A stretch of DNA of 64,000 bases from positions 53,411,439-53,475,438 of the forward strand of contig NC_088800.1 in the NCBI RefSeq assembly GCF_011386835.1. Direction: 5' to 3'. The notes beneath the pieces were generated by a model that searched no databases, had not been told where the DNA came from, and saw only the letters and a program-made list of their open reading frames with translations. The translations under genes were made by a program, and so were the position numbers. Position 1 is the first letter of the stretch; each line of letters begins with the position of its first letter. Shown here one piece after another: positions 44,111 through 55,311 of this stretch. Source of the stretch: Chrysemys picta bellii (taxonomy: Eukaryota > Chordata > Testudines > Emydidae).

Positions 44111-44620
44111 CTAAATGTATACCCCAATTTTTTTTAAAAATGCCAAAAAAATGCCACCATAGCTGAACAACAGAGTAATAAGTGGTTACAGACAAAAAGA
44201 CATCCTTTAAAAATTGGAAGTAAAATCCTACTGGGGAAAATAGAAAGGAGAATAAACTCTGACAAGTCAAGTGTAAAAGTATAATCAGGCAGGCCAAACA
44301 AGAATTTGAAGATCAACTAGGAAAAGACACAAAAACTAAGAAAAAAAAAATTTAAGAACGAGAGAAGCAGGAAGCCTGCCCAACAATCAGTGGGGCCACT
44401 GGATTGCTGAACCAACAGCATATACACATGCTGTGGATTCCTGTTTTATCATATTTTATATTTGTAGACATTTTATATTTAAGCTTTGGTGTAATAAAGT
44501 TAGGTGAAAATCAGGATTGTTGAAGTGGAATGTATATCCAATGCAGTGTTCAATCAAATCTAGTGCAGATAGTTTCTGTAACCAATCTACCCCTATAAAT
44601 TACTAAATGTTTGGTTGACA

Positions 44621-44985
44621 TAGAATCATAAAATCCTAGAAATGTAAGGCTAGAAGGGACCTCAAGAAATCAACAAGTCCAGCCTCCTGCGCTGTGGCAG
44701 GACCAAGAAAACCTCCTAACCCATCCCTGACAGGTGCTTGTCCAGCTTGTTTTTAAAAGCTTCCAAAAATGGGGACTCCACAACTTTGGAAACCTATTCC
44801 TGAGTTTAACTACACTTGTCGTTAGAAAGTGTTTCCTAATATCTAAGACAAGTCTCCCTTGCTGCATATTAAACACATTACTTCTCATCCTAACTTCAGT
44901 GGACATGGAGAACAATTGATCACCATCCTCTTTATAACAGCCCTTAGCATAGCTGAAGACTATTATGAGGTCCCTGATCATCACT
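44621..44985 (-). mobile_element. CR1 3' end
   Basis: Plus strand begins ATAGAATCATAAAATCCTAG and continues AAGGGACCTCAAGAAATCAA, the complement of the CR1 tail. The minus-strand frame covers RDLIIVFSYAKGCYKED, FNMQQGRLVLDIRKHFL and the start of the REVVES region, frameshifted near the end. The 5' part is missing. Confidence 0.88.
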
Positions 44986-45383
44986 GTAGGGATTGGGGAG
45001 GATTCAGTACAACACTGAACAATTGTGCAGGTGCATATCCTTGCAAAACTGTCATGAAAATTTACTAGCCCAAGGACCAAGTCTGTTTGCCAACTCTAAT
45101 ACATGACAATGTTAAAAATAAGGATATTTTGCTTGCCTGTCAAAAAATCAGCCTGGGAAAATAATCTTGGCATAAGGCTGATCATGTTGCTACGGTATAA
45201 CAGATCTTGTGTTCCTACATGACATGGACATTCATTCATTTTACAGACTGAGTGGTTCTAATGGCAAAACTAGACAGTGTCCTCAGTTCTTCGTGTATAT
45301 GTAACAAGTATCTGTCCTCAGTTCTATCAATGATTTTTATAGTGCCCATCAGTGTAGCACCTAACACAGTATTTTAAATGTCT

Positions 45384-45902
45384 TGTGATACAGGAGGGCC
45401 AGGGAGCAGTGGGAGAGGGGAGATATATAAGCCCTAGGCTAATTAAGGCTAGGGAGGGTTGCTACAAATTAATTGGAGCACCTGTAGTCAATTAAGGCTC
45501 TGACAGGAACCTAATAAAACCCATTGCTTCAGGCAGTCAGGGTGTGTGAGGAAGGAGAGAGGACTGGAGTTTGGAAATATATTACTGAGATTTGAAAGAC
45601 CAGAGAACCGAAGGAAGGGAGACCCTGCCCCAGCAGGGCAGGGAAACTCCCTCCCCCAGTGTCAAGGACCGAGGGTAACCCTACCCAAGGAGAAAAGGGT
45701 AAGAAACCCGCAGGGGTTGAGAGGGGCTGGGGCTCAGAGTGAGGAGCAAACCCAGACCCCTCTCCCGCTTCCCTCCTCTAACACCTTCCTGAGCCACTAG
45801 CGGGGCCCTCAGTGCCCCAAGAGCATGGGCAAGGGGTGGTATCTTAGCCCCCCACCAAGAAAAGTGTGGGACCCACCATACCAACATCGGCCATTTTTCA
45901 CA
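45384..45902 (+). mobile_element. Solo LTR with 4-bp duplication
   Basis: 519 bp with ends TGTGATACAGG...TTTTTCACA and flanks GTCT on both sides (45380-45383 and 45903-45906). TATATAA is at 45424-45430 and AATAAA at 45513-45518, giving plus-strand polarity. No internal coding is present, so LTR-LTR recombination is likely. The terminal TGTGA/TCACA and the 4-bp duplication resemble the provirus at 13436-25377, but the LTR body is different. Confidence 0.85.
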
Positions 45903-45906
45903 GTCT

Positions 45907-47039
45907 TTTATTCTGTTATTCTCAACTAATCCAAGCTCTGAATTTCAATAAATTGGCAGTTGCCTTCTCTCTTCAACCTCTGCTGTGCTACAAAACAAAT
46001 ACGCTTTGCCAGAAATAGTCCTGTTATATAATGGTCTCTCAGTGGGTATCTTTGTGTGGAAATAAAGATTGTACAAAGGTTACCAATCAATTTAAGCATC
46101 ATCACTCTTCTTATAACAACAATCATCTTTGTAGTACCTGGTTTCCAATATTTCCATCTTGCAAATAGTAATAAAACCCCAATCTGTTTCTGAAGTTCAA
46201 GTATTTATTAAGTGACTTTATAACACTGTTTGGTATAACTTAGTACAGCCCTGATTTTTCACTATGATATTTTTACGGAGGTGCAGGTCACAACTTTGTG
46301 ACAAATTTGAGTTGATGTGTTAAATAATGTTCTACTCAGAGATCAGGCTGGTACTGAGTTATATAGAAGAACTTTGTGAAATTCACAGGAATTTCAGGAG
46401 AAGTTAGTTCGTTCTCTCTATTCTCAGCAGAGGATCCTGAAGAAATGCTCAGTCTAACAGACCTCCAAGGGGGCTCATCACAAAATATAAATACTGAGGA
46501 TTTGATTTCTCTAGAGTTAGCTAAAATATAAGCTAACTGGAACTCCTGCTACATCTCCTGCAGAAAAATGAACTGCTGATTCTCAGTCCTGTCTCATCAA
46601 AATATCGGCAGAGATGGTCGAGGGATTCAGACAATGAGAGAATCACGTCCATTAATGCACACAAAAGCACAGAGCTTACGTGGACAGGATGAGTGCTGAG
46701 CTCTATCAGTCAGTAGTGACACACTAATCACCACGGTCCAGTTTAAGTTGTCAGAATTGCCTTTGTACTTGTGTTCTGTATAGTGGATTGCAGCATTCCA
46801 GAACAGCCCAACTTACTAGGTGCCTATCCATTACACAAAATATGAACAAAATCTTCTAGGATGCTTGTTTTCATCCAGATTCAGAAATAAATTCTGTTAA
46901 AAAGACTGCACGATCAGAAGCAGATGCGAGTGGGAAATTGGATCAATGTAAAATTCAACTGATCCTTTCCATGTTAATACTTCAAAAATGTGAACAATAT
47001 CTTAAAGTACAATGTAAGTATAAAAACGGTGACCTTAAC
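45907..47039. other. Non-coding DNA, no gene seen
   Basis: No coding or repeat signal that I can support between the solo LTR and the next CR1. Confidence 0.45.
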
Positions 47040-47049
47040 AGAGGGTTAG

Positions 47050-47949
47050 ATGTTGGGGGACATGGAAAATTACAAAAGGGTTGACGGAGCAACAAGAAGG
47101 AAATCAGCGTGGGAATCTGATGAACACTTTAGATGTCTGTACAGAAGTGCAAGGAGTATGGGGAATAAACAGGAAGAACTGGAAGTATTAGTACATAATC
47201 TAAATTATGGTTTAATTGGCATCACAGAGACTTGGTGGGGTAAGTCTTATGACTGGAATTTTGGTAAAAAAAGAGTATAGTTTGTTCAGAAAGGACAGGC
47301 AGGGAAAAAAGAGAGGAGGGGTTGCATTATACATAAAATATATAGATTTGTTCTGAGGTCCAGAAAGAGGTGGGAGGCAGACCACGTGAGAGTACCTTGG
47401 TAAAGATAAAAGGGTTAAAAAATAGGGGTGATGTCATGGTGGAGGTCTATTCTAGAACACTAAATCAGGAAGAGGCATTTCTAAAATGAATAACGGAAAC
47501 TTCCAAAAACACAAGACCCGGTAGTAATGGGGGACTTTAACTACCCAGACATTTGTTGGAAAAGTAATACAGCAAAACACAAAATCTCCAATAAGTTCTT
47601 GGAATGTATCAGGGACAACTTTTTGTTTCAGACAGTGGAGGAAGTAACCAGGGGGGTAGCCATTTTAGACTTGATTCTGACCAAGAGGGAAAAATTGCTA
47701 GCAAATCTGAAGGTGAAAGGCAATTTTGGTGAAAGTGATCATGAAATGATAGATTTCAAGATTTTAAGGAAAGAAAGGTGTGAGAGCAGCAAAATAAGGA
47801 CAATAGACTTCAAAAAAGCTGCCTTTAACAAATCCAGAGAGCTGGGATGTAAAGTCCCATGGGAAGAAGATCTAAGGGAAAAACAAGATCAGGAGAGCCG
47901 GCAGTTCCTCAAGGGAACAATAGTAAAGCACAACTGCAAACTATTCTGA
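47050..47949 (+). pseudogene. CR1 APE-type endonuclease
   Basis: 47050-47280 contains LYRSARSMGNKQEELEV and LIGITETWWGKSYDWN (the catalytic Glu is in TETWW). 47527-47949 contains [12 protein letters not shown] and [16 protein letters not shown], then [14 protein letters not shown], which keeps the catalytic S-D-H triad. Between them the frame is broken. The enzyme nicks target DNA to prime reverse transcription. Its key residues are readable in pieces but the protein is interrupted. Confidence 0.88.
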
Positions 47950-48174
47950 TGCAAAGGAAAGGTAGGAGGAGGCAATATGGCTCCACCAGGAGCTCTTTAA
48001 TTACCTGAAAATCAGAAAGGAATCCTACAAAAAGTGGAAACATGGTCAAATTGGTAAGGAGGAGTACAAAAGAATAGCACAAGTACGTAGGGACAAAATC
48101 AGAAAGGTTAAGGCCCAAAATGAGACATAATTGACAAAGGACATAAAAGGCAATAAGAAGAGGTTCTTTAATAC

Positions 48175-48636
48175 ATGAGGAGAAAGACAAAGGAAAGTGT
48201 AGGTCCTCTACTTAGCAGGGAAGGAGCACTAATAACTGATGACATCAAGAAAGCTGAGATGCTTAATGATTATTTTGCATCAGTCTTCACTAAAAAAGTT
48301 AATGATGACCAGATATTCAACCCAATTAATACTGACAATCAGGGGGAAGGAATGCAAGCCAAAATAGGGGGAAAAAACAGGTTTAAGAATATTTAAATAA
48401 GTTAGATGTATTCAAGTCAGGCGGGCCTGATGAACTTTATCTTAGGGTACTTAAGGAACTAGCTGAAGCAATCTCGAAGCCATTAATAATTATATTTGAG
48501 AACTCCTGGAGGACAGGTAAGGCCCCAGAAGAAGGGCAAACGTAGTACCTGTCTTTAAAAGGGGGAACAAGTAAGACCCAGGGAATTATAGACCAGCCAG
48601 CCTAACTTACTAGTGGAAAGATACTGGAACAAATTA
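48175..48636 (+). pseudogene. CR1 RT N-terminal part
   Basis: 48175-48396 reads MRRKTKESVGPLLSREGALI and AEMLNDYFASVFTKKVNDDQ, the link between endonuclease and RT. It continues in other frames with FKSGGPDELY-type, LEDR-type and DPGNYRPASLT-like phrases to the transposon boundary at 48636, inside the GKILEQI block. Confidence 0.82.
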
Positions 48637-49150
48637 CACTGCTCTATAGCCAAAATGCTTCTGAAATAAATGTTGTCAAACTTTACTAATTCTGGGTCAC
48701 CGAGAACGAAAATTATGCTTAAAATTGTAGATTGGCTCTAGTTTTCAAGATATGCTATTGGGTCAGTATATATGACCCTTGACTTGGGAATGGCAGAGGA
48801 TAAGTGAGTTATAAAGGGAAGGGATCTCAATTTAAACCAGAAATGACTAAAATACATCTTTGACTGGATCTATGAATAAATCTATGAATAAATAAGTTTG
48901 GACAGTACTTGCTTTTTAGGCAAAACAATGAATGATGCAATCTGAAGCTGGTATTGCATCATACATGATATGAATTGCATCATGTTATTCCTAGAAGTCA
49001 TGGATGATGCAACCATAATGAAGCTTACATCACTCTGCTGAACAAATTGCCCTATATCAGCTCTAGAAATCATACAGCGTCGTGCTCTCTTATTTGTCAG
49101 TGTTTGATTTTGCAAAGGGACACATTTCTGTTTAGCCAAAGTGAGCAGAG

Positions 49151-49924
49151 ATGCCTCGTACTTGTGTGAACAGTGCAGATAACTTCTGCTATGTTTGTGG
49201 TGAAGTGACTTTTGCAGCACAAAAGCGCAGTATAACCACTATGGTTAAGAAAGCCTATCGCCTTTATTTTGGCTGCAAAATTGGAGATCAGGACAAGAGG
49301 TGGGCCCCACACATATGCTGCAACACTTGTGCAACAAATCTTCGCCAGTGGTTGCATAGGAAAAGGAAATCTATGCCTTTTGCAGTGCCAATGATTTGGA
49401 GAGAGCCAACAGATCATACCAGCAATTGTTACTTCTGCATGGTGCCTCCAGTTGGGAAAGGTGTGTCGAAGAAAAAGTGGACTGTGCACTATCCAAACAT
49501 TCCATCAGCTATACGCCCAGTACCCTACCGAGAAGGACTGCCGGTTCCTGATGCACCAGAATCATTCTCACTTGAGTCAGACGAGGAAGAGGATGAAACT
49601 TCTGGTCCTGAACCATCAATGTCACAGGACCCACATTTTCTCCCATCCTCCTCCTCTGAACCACACCTCATAACACAAAGTGAAGTGAATGACCTTGTCA
49701 GGGATTTGGAACTACCCAAGAGTAAGGCAGAGCTGTTGGGCTCCAGACTACAGCAGTGGAATCTCCTGGCCGGTGATGTTAGGGTTTCCATGTTCCGTGA
49801 CCGTCAAAAGGATCTTGTCCCATTCTTCTTCATGGAAGGTGATCTTGTAGCCTGCAACAACATCGATGGTGTGATGGCAGCCTCAACATCATTCACAATC
49901 CAGATGAGTGGAGCTGTTCATTGA
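49151..49924 (+). pseudogene. CACTG-element transposase, N-terminal part
   Basis: A 257-codon frame starting MPRTCVNSADNFCYVCGEVT. Cysteine pairs (CYVC near 14-17, CCNTC near 57-61, CYFC near 97-100) suggest a zinc-binding N-terminal domain for DNA recognition. Then comes HYPNIPSAIRPVPY, an acidic/Ser linker (SLESDEEEDETSGPE) and LELPKSKAELLGSRLQQWN leading into the catalytic half. The frame ends at 49924 by a shift; the next part of the protein is in another frame and overlaps it from 49908. Similar proteins are widespread as uncharacterised transposon-like proteins in animals (recollection, not searched). Confidence 0.75.
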
Positions 49925-50831
49925 TTCATCAAAGACGAGTCTTAAAGCTGTTTTACTTCATAATGGCAATGTTTTGCCATCAATTCCAGTTGGTCATGCA
50001 GTCCATATGAAGGAAACCTATGACATGAAACAACTTTTGAGGTGTATAAACTATGGCCAACATCAGTGGCAGCTTTGTGGCAATTGGAAGGTTGTTGCTC
50101 TCTTGCTTGGTCTGCAGACTGGATACACAAAGTACTGCTGTTTTCTCTGCGAATGGGATAGCCGTGCAAGAGATTTCCACTACATCAAGAAAGATTGGCC
50201 ACTCCGACAGTCATTGGAGCCTGGGAGGAAAAGTGTTCAGCATCCACCACTTGTTGAATCAAGGAAGATTTTGTTACCACCCTTACACATCAAGCTGGGT
50301 CTGATGAAGAACTTTGTCAAGGCCATTGACAAAGCACAAGCAGTTTTCAAGTACCTCCGTGGAAAATTTCCAAGGTTAAGTGAAACTAAGATAAAGGAAG
50401 GTGTCTTTGTTGGTCCTCAGATTCGTGAACTTCTTCGAGATGATGCATTTGACCATGCACTGCGTGGCAAGGAAAAGATGGCATGGAAAGCCTTCCAGTT
50501 AGTGGCAATACATTTTCTTGGAAACAACAAGGCAGATAACTACAAGTTGTTGGTGGAAAACCTCCTCAAGGCATACAAAAGTCTTGGTTGCAACATGTCA
50601 CTAAAGATACATTTTTTGCACTCTCATCTAGATTTTTTTCCACCGAACTGCAGAGCAGTGAGCGATGAGCACGGCAAGCGATTTCACCAGGACATTATAG
50701 CAATGGAGAAACGCTATCAGGGCAAATGGAGCCCATCAATGCTTGCAGACTATTGCTGGACAGTGACAAGAGATGCTCCATTTAATGAATACAAGAGACA
50801 AGCCAAGAAGCGCCGAGTAGACACTGAATAG
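49908..50831 (+). pseudogene. CACTG-element transposase, C-terminal catalytic part
   Basis: A 307-codon frame. Candidate catalytic acids of an RNase H-like DDE fold: Asp in LFIDSSKTSL (near residue 5), Asp in CCFLCEWDSRA (near 83) and Glu in AVSDEHGKRFHQD (near 259). Their order and contexts fit a D-D-E arrangement, but this is inference. Other conserved-looking blocks: NVLPSIPVGHAVHMKETYDM, LPPLHIKLGLMKNFV and FLHSHLDFFPPNC. It ends with a basic tail (AKKRRVDTE). The frame is open, separated from the N-terminal part by at least two small frameshifts near 49870-49910. Confidence 0.75.
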
Positions 50832-51176
50832 GACTAAACTATGTACATAATAGTTTTTTGCCTTTTGTTTCATAATCAATTTTATTTATATAACCCTTTT
50901 GCTGATTTTTAAAGTGTTACATAAACAGGACAGGTGAAATATTATCATGTAAAGCAACCATAAACACATGAAAAGACCTAGGTTTACAATTTATGATTAA
51001 AACTCTACTATCTACACAATATACATAGACATAAAATGTAAAAACTTAAATATCTTAGAAACAGTAGCCAATCAGTTGTTTTAATTATCATATTTGAATT
51101 CAGCATATCAAAATACATAATAAATAGCACATTTTATCTCTGAAGCAGACGACTTCTCAAAAATTGTAGACCAGTG

Positions 51177-52320
51177 TTATTAAACAATTTATTTGTAAGC
51201 ACTTGGAGGATATAAGGAATAGTCAGCATGAACAAATCATGCCAAACCAACTTAATTTCCTTCTTTGATAGGATTACTGATGTAGTGGATGGGGGGAAGC
51301 AGTATATGTGATATACCTTGATTTTAGAAAGGCTTTTTACACAGTTCTGCATGACATTCTCATAAGCAAACTAGGGAAATGAGGTCTAGATGAATTTACT
51401 ATAAGGTGGGAGCACAACTGGTTGAAAGACCGTACTCAAAGAATAGTTATCAATGGCTTGCTGTCAAATTGGGAGAATGTATCTAGTGAGATCCTGTGCA
51501 ATCAGTCCTGTGTATGGTATTATTCAATATTTTCATTAATGATTTGGATAACAGAGTGGAGAGGATGCTTATAAAATCTGCAGATGACACCAAACTAAGA
51601 CAGGTTGCAAGCACTTTGGAGGCCAGGATTAGAATTCAAAAGGACCTTGACTGGTCTGAAATCAACAAAATGAAATTCATTAAAGACAAGTGCAAAGTTC
51701 TACACATAGGAAGCAAAAATCAACTGCACAACTACAAAATAGGGAATAACTGTCTAGGTGGTAGTATTGCTGAAAAAGATGTGGGGGTTATAGTGGACCA
51801 CAACTGAATATCAGTTTTCAATGTGATGCAACTGCAAAAAATGCTAATATGATTCTGGGATGTTTTAACAGTAGTGTTGTATGTGAGACATAGGAGATAA
51901 TTGTCTCAATATATTCGGCACTGGTGAGGCCCCAGCTGGTGTACTGCATCCAATTCTGGGCACGACAATTTAAGAAGGGCGTGGACAACTTGGAAAGAGT
52001 CCAGAGACAAGCAACAAAAGTGATAAAAGTTTGAGAAAACCTGACTTATGAGGAAAGATTGAAAAAACTTAGCATATTTAGTCTTGAGGGAAAAAAGACT
52101 GAGGATGGACCTGATAACACTTTTCAGATATGCTAGGGGCTGTTATAAAGAGGATAGTGATCAGTTCTCCATGTCCACTGAAGGTAGGACAAGAAGTACT
52201 GGTTTTAATATGCAGCAAGGGGGACTTAAGTTAAATATTAAGAAACACTTTCTGACTATAAGGACTGTTAAGCTCTGGCATAGGCTTCCAAGGGAGGTTG
52301 TGGAGTCCCCATCTTTGTAA
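51177..52320 (+). pseudogene. CR1 RT C-terminal part
   Basis: Follows the transposon. VKHLEDIRNSQHEQIMPN-like sequence leads to [18 protein letters not shown] and KSADDTKLRQVA (51585-51620), where the RT catalytic pair is present but the residue before it is Ser, not the usual Phe/Tyr. MKFIKDKCKVLHIGSKNQL and EKDVGVIVDHN follow. 52084-52320 gives LRMDLITLFRYARGCYKED and the terminal REVVESPSL. Frames change several times. Confidence 0.88.
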
Positions 52321-52612
52321 GCTTTTAAAAACAAGCTGGACAAACACCTGTTAGGGATAGTCTAGGTTTACTTGGTCCTGCCTCAGTGCAGGGGGCTGAC
52401 TTGTTAACTTCTCAAGGTCCCTTCCAGCCTTACAGTGCTATAATTGTATGAACTGATTACCCAGAAACACAATCACATAACAAATGTCATGTTTGAGATG
52501 TTCTAATTATTCACTCATGGATTCCCACTAAGGACTTGGAAACACATTGCAAATTATTTAACTTTGAAATGAGCGAGTTGCTGAGCACCCTCACACAGAG
52601 AATGTTAAGGGC

Positions 52613-53002
52613 ATCGATGCCGACTTCGTGGGTGCTCTGGGGCTCTTGCACCCACAGGAAAAAATAGTGGATGCTCAGCACCCACCAGCCGCAGCTGTTT
52701 GGTGGCACTGCCAATCAGCTGTTCGGCAGCTCTGCAGATCAGCTGTTCGGCGGGGCTGCTTATCAGCTGTTCAGCAGCTGGGGAAGGCACTTGGGGGAAG
52801 GTGGAGAGCTGCAAGCGGTGGGTGGGCGGGAGCCCCAGGGAAGGGTTTGGTATGAGGGCAGGGCCTCAGGGAAGGGGGCAGAGTGGGATGGGAAGAGGTG
52901 GAACAAGAGTGAGGCCTTGGGAAGGGGTGAAGTGGGGGCAGGGCCTCGGGATGGAGCGGGGGTAGAGCACCCCCAGGGAAAAATAAAAGTCAGCACCTAG
53001 GG
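52613..53002. mobile_element. Non-autonomous hAT-like element
   Basis: Flanked by exact TTAAGGGC (52605-52612, 53003-53010). Left GCCGACTTCGTGGGTGCTCT and right AAAAGTCAGCACCTAGGG are imperfect inverted ends. It contains repeated CAGCTGTTCGGC phrases (52715-52780). It belongs to the same family as 29968-30454. Confidence 0.8.
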
Positions 53003-53172
53003 TTAAGGGCACCCAACACCTTACAGCAGATACTCAACCCATCACAAGACCAGGCAGTTTGTGAACAAACAGTACAAACGAATGAAAAAAAAATAATTAT
53101 CATATATTTTGTTCATTTATTATAACAACGGCATATTAATTGGAATAATTTAGTGGTACTTTTATAGCTGCA

Positions 53173-53425
53173 TAGATATTAAAACCAGAAGGGACTCTTA
53201 TATATGACCATCTAGTCTGACCTCCTGCATAATGCAGGCCAGAGAATTTTACCCAATAATTCCTGCATCAAATCCACAAGTTCTCCTTGAGCTTGAGCAG
53301 ATCTTTGAGAATGCTCTAGAAAGACTTTGTGTGATGAGAATCCCCCACTTCCCTTAGGAAGTTCTTTCAATGGTTAATTATCCTCACTGTTAAAAATTTG
53401 TGCTTTTTCCTAGTTTAAACTTGGT
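53173..53425 (-). mobile_element. CR1-like LINE 3' fragment (old)
   Basis: Plus strand reads CCAGAAGGGACTCTTATATA, ATCTAGTCTGACCTCCTGCA and CAGGCCAGAGAATTTTACCC. This is the complement of a diverged CR1-type 3' end, a different subfamily from the other copies. Confidence 0.72.
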
Positions 53426-54724
53426 ACTTAGAAAGTACAGTAATAGGCAGTATAGAATTACCTCGAGGAGCTAGACAGATGGATACTTTATGGTCATACT
53501 TCACAATATACCAGTCTGTGTTTTGTGATATAGTTTGTAAAAATAATGACATCTTATGGCCTGAATTTTTTCAGTGGCTGCATACCTTAATTCCCATTAA
53601 AGTCAATAGAAGCTGCAAGTGCTCATCCCCTCTGGAATATCAGCCCTCAATACTGGTGATGAAATCTTTCAGGGAAGTGGGAAGAGAGATTGAAATGTTC
53701 TGTGTGACTTATAAGATATGTGACTTATTGAGGTTCTACTGTATATATCCAAGTATTACAATGCTCCTAGGTATCAGTCGTGTAAATACTTAGGTATGTA
53801 AGTTGACACATGAGTGGCTCCATTGAGTTTAATGAGAGTACACATGTGTGAGTCTTGCAGGATTGGGGCATCACAGATGGAAGTTGGGTTGCTGACTCTC
53901 TTGAGTCCCTTTAAAAATCCCAACATACATTTTTTTAAAGAAAAATATGGTCTTGTCTTTCTTGTTTGATTTAAAGTTTCACTGAATTGAATTAGATTTT
54001 ATTTTTTAGATCAAGTACTTATAAACTGCCAGTTTGATTTTCCCATAGTGTGTTTTTACCAAGTGCAGAAAACAGCATCTTAGGGAATCCAATAATTGTT
54101 ATGGATCCAATCCATGTGTTCTCAAAGCTCTGATTTTATCATGGAATTAAACATGTTAATGCTAAATAACATATTTGATCCTAAAATGTATCACTAAACC
54201 CAGTGCCTTTAATTTAAATGAGTCTCAGTGTTCACGCTCCAGTACCATTTTGGTTTACAATTGGATACTTTTAGCAAAATATTTATACTAGCTAATGAAT
54301 CTGTAATGAAATCACTGTCAGTCTTAAATTATGCTGTTTTTCTTCCAAGCACTATGAATTAACTGAAAAGAAATAATTTACATGTGGATATTAAATCAAC
54401 CTGTCTACCAGACTTTTCTCTGAAGCCAATATGTATGTGTGAGAATCAATAATGCATCTGCTGAAAACAATATTTCAACTCAAACCAATATGTGGGTGTT
54501 CTGGCTGAGCTGGTTTAATTGAAACTAGGAAACTGGTGCCGTTTTACTGAAAGCTGTGTAGGAAAAGAGCTGAAGCTCCAGAAAGTCCATCCTATTCTCT
54601 CTCAGGGTGAACCTACAAGTATTGCATTGTAGCAAGTAACAACAAAGGCCCAGGTATGTAGTCAATGGGAGTTAGGAGCCTAAACACCTTTGATGATGTG
54701 GGCCAAAGTGTGGAACACTTTCTG
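53426..54724. other. Unique AT-rich DNA, no gene seen
   Basis: A 104-codon frame at 53479-53793 lacks any recognisable feature. No repeat identified. Confidence 0.45.
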
Positions 54725-54990
54725 TTATTAGAAGGTTGGCTGTGGGCTAGATAAATTCATGGAGGTTAAGTCCGTTAATGGCTGTTAGCCAGGATGGGTA
54801 AGGAATGGTGTCTCTAGCCTCTGTTTGTCAGAGGGTGGAGATGGATGGCAGGAGAGAGATCACTTGATCATTACCTGTTAGGGTCACTCCCTCTGGGGCA
54901 CCTGGCATTGGCCACTGTCAGCAGACAGGATACTGGGCTAGATGGACCTTTGGTCTGACCCAGTATGGCCATTCTTATGTTCTTATGTCC
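54725..54990 (+). mobile_element. CR1 LINE 3' end
   Basis: Plus-strand turtle-type CR1 3' region: TTCATGGAGGTTAAGTCCGT, GCTGTTAGCCAGGATGGGTA, ACTGGGCTAGATGGACCTTT and terminal repeats TTCTTATGTTCTTATG. Only the 3' UTR remains. Confidence 0.92.
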
Positions 54991-55191
54991 TTTGATTTCT
55001 TTAATAGTTAAAACAAGTGCCAACATAAAATGGCCCCTCTTGGTCTGAACAGTCTTATGTTATGTCTAGGCTCTGTGGATCACATATGTATTCAAGATGA
55101 GGGGATCTGCTGACTGCCCCCTTGAGCTCCTGGCAAGCTGCCAGTGATGACCTAGGTTGAGCACCCCTGAATTACTGAATGTTCATTAAAC

Positions 55192-55303
55192 CAGGGCTTT
55201 GGAGCGGAGCCCGGAGCTGGAGCACGGACCAGGAGGTTTTTGCCCGGAGCTGGAGCAGAGCCGGAGGGGAGCAATTCAAAAATGTGATTGCTCCAAATCC
55301 CTG
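55192..55303. mobile_element. 112-bp hAT-type MITE
   Basis: Ends CAGGGCTTTGGAGC and GCTCCAAATCCCTG are inverted copies with one change. Exact 8-bp duplication CATTAAAC (55184-55191, 55304-55311). It is very small, with a core rich in CCGGAGCTGGAGC repeats. Confidence 0.92.
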
Positions 55304-55311
55304 CATTAAAC

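Larger units (their letters stand above)
48637..51176 (+). mobile_element. DNA transposon, CACTG ends, TTA duplication (CMC/Chapaev-like?)
   Basis: The 2540-bp element begins CACTGCTCTATAGCC and ends GGTCTACA-complement...CCAGTG, so both tips read CACTG-TCTA inwards, with further similarity (TGCTTCTGAAATAAATG against TGCTTCAGAGATAAAATG). TTA is at both sides (48634-48636, 51177-51179), and the CR1 RT sequence is continuous across the empty site. It holds a two-part transposase frame (49151-50831). The 3-bp duplication and CACTG tips suggest the CMC group, perhaps the Chapaev3 type; this class assignment is inference. Confidence 0.85.
47040..52450 (+). mobile_element. Long CR1 LINE, split by a CACTG transposon
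   Basis: From endonuclease to the 3' tail, about 2.9 kb of CR1 after removing the insert at 48637-51176. The endonuclease starts with YRSARSMGNKQEELEVLVHN (near 47130). RT resumes after the insert, and the tail ends with AAGGTCCCTTCCAGCC and GCTATAATTGTATG. Its ORF1 and 5' end are absent. It carries many frameshifts. Confidence 0.9.
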
